Origin: Pseudomonadota bacterium
Lineage (GTDB): Bacteria; Desulfobacterota; Desulfarculia; Desulfarculales; Desulfarculaceae
Direction of reading: 5' to 3'
Assembly: GCA_018896025.1 (NCBI GenBank)
Contig: JAHIND010000007.1
Location: 29,050 to 93,049 of the forward strand
DNA length: 64,000 nt
Below, in pieces: positions 60,587 through 64,000 of this stretch. Positions within the stretch are counted from its first letter, which is position 1. Every line of letters starts with the position of its first letter. A program made the position numbers and the translations under genes. Under the pieces are notes generated by a model that made no database searches, was not told where the DNA came from, and was given only the letters and a program-made list of their open reading frames with translations.

Positions 60587-61405
60587 CTACCAGGAACCGG
60601 AGGCGCCGCCGCCCCCGCTCATGCCGCCGCCAAAGCCGCCGAATCCCCCGCCGAAGCCGCCGAAGCCGCCTCCCCGGGAGAAGCCGCCGCCCATGTTGGA
60701 GCCCATCATGGAGCCCAGCAGGATGGCCGGAAGCAATCCACCGCCGCCCCGTCCCCCCCGGCCGCCGCGCTTGCCGAACATGCGCATGACCAGCCAAAAG
60801 ATGATGAGCACCACGAACAGGCCGCCCAGGCTGAAGCCACGGGAAACCCCACGGTTTATCTTGACCTCGGGAACTCCGGTGAGCTTTACGCCCTCGCTCT
60901 GGGCGATCAGGGAGGCGACGGCCGCCTCACCGGCCAACAGGCCCTGGGCGAACTTGCCTTTCTTGAAATAGGGCAGCAGGTATTGGTCGCGCACCGCCCC
61001 GGAGGTGGCGTCGGTAATCGTGCCCTCCAGGCCGTAGCCCACCTCGATGCGCAGCTTGCGCTCGGTGGGGGCCAACAGGATGAGCACGCCCTTGTCCTCG
61101 CCCTTTTTGCCGATGCCCCACTTCTGGAAAAGCTGCACTGCGGCCTGCTCGATGCTCTCGCCGTCCAGGGAGGGCACCGTGGCCACCACCACCGCCGCGC
61201 CGGTCTTTTGGTACAGCTCGGTGGCGATGGCTTCCATGGCCTGCTTGGCCTGGGCGGGCAGCATCTTGGCATAGTCGCCCACCGCGCTGGGCTGGCCCCC
61301 CGGCCCGGTGGGGCGGGGATAGTCCAAGGCGGCCAGGGCGGATGTGGCCAAGGCCAACAGGGCGGCCAGGGCGATTATCAGGGGGAACAGACGGCGGGGT
61401 CTCAC
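60587..61405 (-). CDS. TPM-domain exported protein
   Basis: 272 residues. The signal peptide is [20 protein letters not shown]. The TPM domain (about 38-165) has [65 protein letters not shown] and [21 protein letters not shown] membrane helix near 190-212 precedes a Gly-rich tail. The family (Psb32-like) has been linked to phosphatase or photosystem repair in other organisms. It overlaps the dnaJ-like stop by ATGA. Confidence 0.9.
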   Translation of the reverse strand: MRPRRLFPLIIALAALLALATSALAALDYPRPTGPGGQPSAVGDYAKMLPAQAKQAMEAIATELYQKTGAAVVVATVPSLDGESIEQAAVQLFQKWGIGKKGEDKGVLILLAPTERKLRIEVGYGLEGTITDATSGAVRDQYLLPYFKKGKFAQGLLAGEAAVASLIAQSEGVKLTGVPEVKINRGVSRGFSLGGLFVVLIIFWLVMRMFGKRGGRGGRGGGGLLPAILLGSMMGSNMGGGFSRGGGFGGFGGGFGGFGGGMSGGGGASGSW

Positions 61406-62349
61406 AAGCCCTCCTCGGACAGTTTCTCCAGAAGCTCTTTTTGCTCTTTGCTCAGCCGCTTGGGCACCTCGATGGCCACCCGCACGAAAAGGTCGCCCCG
61501 GCCCGAGCCGTTGAAATTGGGCAGGCCCTGGCCCTTGAGGCGCAGGCGGGCTCCCGGCTGGGTGCCCTTGGGCAGCTTCACCGTGAGTTCTTTGCCCTCG
61601 ATGGTGGCCACCTCCACGGTGGCTCCCAGGGCGGCCTGGCTGAAGGGCACGGTCACCGTGCTCTCCAGGTCCGCGCCTTCGCGCTTGAACTGGGGACTGT
61701 CCAGTACGTTTATCTTGATGAGCAGGTCGCCGGCGGGTGCGCCCATGGGGCCTGGTTCGCCCTTGCCCGCCAGGCGCAGCTTTTTGCCGCTCTCTATGCC
61801 CGGCGGAACCTTTACGCTCACCCGCTCGGTGCGCTCCCCCAGACGGTAGGAAACCATCTTCTCGCCGCCGTGGAACACCTCTTCCAGACTCACCGGCAGC
61901 TCGTACACCAGGTCCGTGCCCTTGGCCGGGGCTCCGCCCATGCCGCCGTAAGGCTGCTGGAAGCCGCCGAAGCCGTTGCGGGGGCCGCCGCCGGTGGTGT
62001 AGGTGCGGAATCCGCCCCTGCCGCCTCCCCCGAAGAACTGGCTGAAGGCGTCGCCGCCCAGGCCCATGCCCCGGAGGATGTCGTTGATGTCGCTGCCCCT
62101 GTAGATGTCTTCCTGGCTATAGCGCTGCTTGAAGCCGCTGGAGCCGTAGGTGTCGAATTCCTTCTTTTTCTTGGGGTCGCTGAGGACGGCGTAGGCCTCG
62201 TTGATTTCCTTGAACTTGTCCTCGGCCTCTTTGTCGCCCTTGTTGCGGTCGGGGTGATACTTGAGGGCCAGCTTGCGGTAGGCCTTCTTGAGCTCCTCGG
62301 GCGAGGCGCCTTTGGCCACCCCCAGCACCTTGTAGTAATCTTTGGCCAT
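61402..62349 (-). CDS. DnaJ-type co-chaperone without zinc finger (CbpA-like)
   Basis: 315 residues. The J domain (about 1-70) begins [20 protein letters not shown] and has the essential HPD in [13 protein letters not shown] Gly/Phe-rich linker (about 85-150) is followed by the two DnaJ C-terminal substrate domains ([47 protein letters not shown]). The Cys-rich zinc region of DnaJ is missing, as in CbpA. It stimulates a DnaK-type Hsp70. It is the first gene of the run down to lemA. Confidence 0.95.
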   Translation of the reverse strand: MAKDYYKVLGVAKGASPEELKKAYRKLALKYHPDRNKGDKEAEDKFKEINEAYAVLSDPKKKKEFDTYGSSGFKQRYSQEDIYRGSDINDILRGMGLGGDAFSQFFGGGGRGGFRTYTTGGGPRNGFGGFQQPYGGMGGAPAKGTDLVYELPVSLEEVFHGGEKMVSYRLGERTERVSVKVPPGIESGKKLRLAGKGEPGPMGAPAGDLLIKINVLDSPQFKREGADLESTVTVPFSQAALGATVEVATIEGKELTVKLPKGTQPGARLRLKGQGLPNFNGSGRGDLFVRVAIEVPKRLSKEQKELLEKLSEEGL

Positions 62350-62584
62350 TTATATCTTTAATCGCTTCTCGCGGTTAAAGCCGCTCATCGGCGGCTGGAT
62401 GTTTGGACAATATCTTATCAGACAGGCCGTCCGCCGGGGCGGCCCGCTGGTTTTTAATATAGGTCCCGCCCCTGGGGGTGTCAAGAAACCCCAGCGCAAT
62501 TGTTCCGTTTTGCCGAGCGCTTGCGCCCGCCGCCCCGATGGCCTTGGTGGGGCCGGGGGGGTGTGCTAAGATCGCCTCTGGAGG

Positions 62585-63028
62585 ATGCCCTTGGACCGCG
62601 TAAAGGTGGAATACGTCAATCTGCGTCAAGCCCGCGCCGGTCTGGAGCAGGCCGCCGCCCGCCTGGCTGCCCGCCATTGGTCCCAGGGCCAAAAGGTGCT
62701 GATCCTGGCCGTGGACCCGGCCCAGGCCGAGCTTCTGGACCGGGCCCTGTGGAGCTACGAGCAAAACTCCTTTTTGCCCCACGCCCAGGCCGGAGGAGCG
62801 GACCAGGCCGAGGAGCCCATCCTCATCGCCACCGACCTGGCCAACCCCAACCAGGCCCCGGTGCTCATCAGCGCCGCGCCCCTGGGGGAGATGCCCTGCG
62901 CCGATTTTCAGCACCTTATCCAGCTCTTGCCCCTGGACGACGATGCCGGGCTCCAGGTATGCCGGGACTGCTACAAGGCACTCAACCAGGCGGGGCAGGT
63001 GGAGCTCACCCACACCACCAGCCTGTAG
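62585..63028 (+). CDS. holC: DNA polymerase III chi subunit
   Basis: 147 residues. VEYVNLRQARAGLEQAAARLAARHWSQGQKVLI, LDRALWSYEQNSFLPHAQAG and PVLISAAPLGEMPC are HolC features; the protein helps load SSB-bound DNA into the clamp-loading complex. GGAGG touches the ATG at 62585. The in-frame TTG at 62591 has better spacing, so the first two residues are uncertain. Confidence 0.93.
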   Translation: MPLDRVKVEYVNLRQARAGLEQAAARLAARHWSQGQKVLILAVDPAQAELLDRALWSYEQNSFLPHAQAGGADQAEEPILIATDLANPNQAPVLISAAPLGEMPCADFQHLIQLLPLDDDAGLQVCRDCYKALNQAGQVELTHTTSL

Positions 63029-63029
63029 C

Positions 63030-63152
63030 CAGCTGCGCCAGCCACCGCATGGCGGCGTTGTCGGCATCACTCGGTCCTCGGCGTAGGTAGACTACGCCTG
63101 CGTCCCTCGTTCGCCAGGCGCCTTGCCCTGCGGCGGCTGGCTGTGCTGGGTC
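63030..63152 (+). repeat. GC-rich palindromic intergenic repeat, family A copy 4
   Basis: It begins CAGCTGCGCCAGCCACCGC, with GGCGTAGGTAGACTACGCC as central hairpin, and ends GCGGCGGCTGGCTGTGCTGG. Confidence 0.7.
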
Positions 63153-63162
63153 CAGCTTCAGC

Positions 63163-63245
63163 AGACTCCACATGGCGGCGTTGTCGGCTACGCCTCCGGC
63201 TGTTGCTTGCCAGGCGCCTTGCCCTGCGGTGGCTGGCTGTGCTGG
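63163..63245 (+). repeat. GC-rich palindromic intergenic repeat, family A copy 5 (short)
   Basis: A shorter copy that keeps both ends but lacks the full central hairpin. It is tandem with copy 4. Confidence 0.6.
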
Positions 63246-63354
63246 GGGATTATATTAGTATTAGTGGCTTTTTTGCTGTGGCTCGGCTTGGTTGAATTAG
63301 GCGGTTCCAGCGGCCCTGGGCGGTTCCTAACTCGCGGCGGGAACAGATTTTCCC

Positions 63355-63383
63355 TTGCCGTGGCCCACTTTGTCCGGTATATA
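63355..63383 (+). promoter_or_regulatory. promoter of the bS22-like gene
   Basis: TTGCCG (63355-63360), a 17-base spacer and TATATA (63378-63383). Confidence 0.65.
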
Positions 63384-63453
63384 TCTGTTCTCCGTGAAGC
63401 CCTGCGGCTTTTTAGGCCGCCGGAAGCGAACCGCACCCAAAAAGGCAGATTTC

Positions 63454-63546
63454 ATGGGTTCTGTGATCAAAAAGCGGCGTAAGAAGATCCGCAAGCATAA
63501 GCATCGCAAGCTGCTCAAGTCCACGCGCCATCAGCGTCGTAAGTAG
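63454..63546 (+). CDS. 30-residue bS22/COX24 (AURKAIP1)-type ribosomal protein
   Basis: A very basic 30-residue protein, MGSVIKKRRKKIRKHKHRKL then LKSTRHQRRK. This is the pattern of the mycobacterial bS22 and the COX24/AURKAIP1 C-terminal domain, small subunit-associated proteins. A promoter lies 70 bases upstream, and AAGGCAG is a weak ribosome site. The hairpin at 63560-63580 may end the transcript. It is easily missed by gene callers because of its size. Confidence 0.85.
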   Translation: MGSVIKKRRKKIRKHKHRKLLKSTRHQRRK

Positions 63547-63559
63547 TTAGCTTGTTTCA

Positions 63560-63580
63560 GGGGCCGGTCCCTCCGGCCCC
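63560..63580 (+). terminator. GC hairpin after the bS22-like gene
   Basis: GGGGCCGG, loop TCCCT, CCGGCCCC. There is no U-tract, so termination is uncertain. Confidence 0.35.
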
Positions 63581-63714
63581 AGCGCGCCACCCGGCGTCCG
63601 CCGCCGCCCCCGCTAACGGGGCGGGACTGGTTCGGGCTCCGGGTGGTGGTGTTTTTTCTCTCAGGGGCTTTGAGGCCCTATTACCGCTCCATGCCCAAGC
63701 AATGAGGGCGCGGC

Positions 63715-63833
63715 GCAGCCACGCGGCGCTATGCTGCGTTGGCGGCATCGCTTAGACCTCGGCGTATTACCCAATACGCCTGCGGTCTGCGCTCGTCGCC
63801 GCCTTGCCTAGCACCACGGGGCTGCGCCGCGGG
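63715..63833 (+). repeat. GC-rich palindromic intergenic repeat, family A copy 6
   Basis: Divergent copy with centre GGCGTATTACCCAATACGCC and flanks GCGTTGGCGGCATCGC and CGTCGCCGCCTTGCC. Confidence 0.6.
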
Positions 63834-63971
63834 AGAGGGGAGGGCGGGGATAAACCCCACCCCTACATCTGCCGCCAGTAAAAAACAGCCTTGTCGTTGC
63901 GAGGAGCGGCGTCCCGCCGCGACGAAGCAATCTCTGTAAAAAGCAGGCGCTATCACTCTCCGAGCCATAGC

Positions 63972-64000
63972 GTAGGTTGGGTTGAGCGGAGCGAAGCCCA
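63972..64000 (+). repeat. short palindromic repeat family B, copy 3 (cut by window end)
   Basis: GTAGGTTGGGTTGAGCGGAG then CGAAGCCCA; the rest is outside. Confidence 0.6.

Larger units (their letters stand above)
63029..63453. other. intergenic region with family A repeats and a promoter
   Basis: About 425 bases. Family A repeats fill 63030-63245, and 63246-63350 has no recognised feature. A promoter for the small ribosomal-protein gene is at 63355-63383. Confidence 0.6.
63547..64000. other. intergenic region with repeats A, B, C and D
   Basis: About 450 bases without a credible gene. It holds the hairpin at 63560-63580, a family A repeat (63715-63833), a family D copy (63838-63868), TTGTCGTTGCGAGGAGCG and CGACGAAGCAA (63890-63932) and a family B copy cut at the window edge. 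Confidence 0.65.

Overview
The window is a high-GC bacterial chromosome segment, most like an anaerobic Desulfobacterota (deltaproteobacterial) genome of the Desulfarculus type. This placement is inferred from the gene content: an AsnC-fold siroheme decarboxylase subunit beside hemL (alternative haem route), a CoA-transferase of the acetyl/succinyl type, a phenylacetate-CoA ligase-like enzyme, and PAS proteins ending in the Cys-rich tails common in that phylum. No rRNA or other decisive taxonomic marker is present.

Layout. 1-3.6 kb: the N-terminal part of an old-yellow-enzyme oxidoreductase, an EF-Tu domain-2-like small protein, an ExeA-type AAA ATPase with an unusual C-terminal domain, and a secreted protein. 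3.7-7.6 kb: an AT-rich Fic gene, a decayed copy of a tRNA-Ser 3' end with its terminator, a squalene-cyclase-like repeat protein with a damaged start, and a secreted transglutaminase-like protein. 7.7-22.0 kb: a 14.2-kb integrated island bounded by perfect 93-bp direct repeats that are tRNA-Ser(GGA) genes. It carries a type I restriction system (hsdM-hsdS-hsdR) with an AbiE toxin-antitoxin pair between hsdS and hsdR, a serine recombinase, a TAG-rich noncoding block, a small DNA-binding-like protein, a helicase-like protein and a tyrosine integrase. 22.1-23.5 kb: a winged-helix protein sharing the C-terminal domain of the ATPase at 1.2-2.8 kb.

23.9-35.2 kb: an aminotransferase, a large GT-C-type membrane glycosyltransferase, a HEAT-repeat protein, a DAHP synthase preceded by a Phe/Tyr-rich leader peptide and a complete transcription attenuator, a PAS/GGDEF/EAL signalling protein and tRNA-Ser(CGA). 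35.2-47.2 kb: tadA, a PurN-like protein, the haem pair (siroheme decarboxylase subunit and hemL) with a Fur-like box upstream, a PIN-domain pair, a CoA ligase, a GH13 sugar phosphorylase, a PAS/Cys-rich regulator, and a CoA-transferase with a coupled hydrolase. 47.6-53.9 kb: a PAS histidine kinase and the coupled run def-fmt-rsmB-rpe-vanZ. 54.4-62.3 kb: a DUF1573 protein, a phosphatase, a PP-loop/DUF434 pair, MgtC, and a run of dnaJ-like, TPM, nucleotidyltransferase and lemA genes. 62.6-64 kb: holC and a 30-residue bS22/COX24-type ribosomal protein.

Several families of GC-rich palindromic repeats fill the intergenic regions from 48.8 kb onward. The strongest hunting results are the DAHP-synthase attenuator, the tRNA-Ser island with its candidate integrase arm sites and an older remnant beside it, the two proteins sharing an unassigned C-terminal domain and hydrophobic tail, and the AbiE pair with its 46-bp operator-like palindrome inside the hsd locus.
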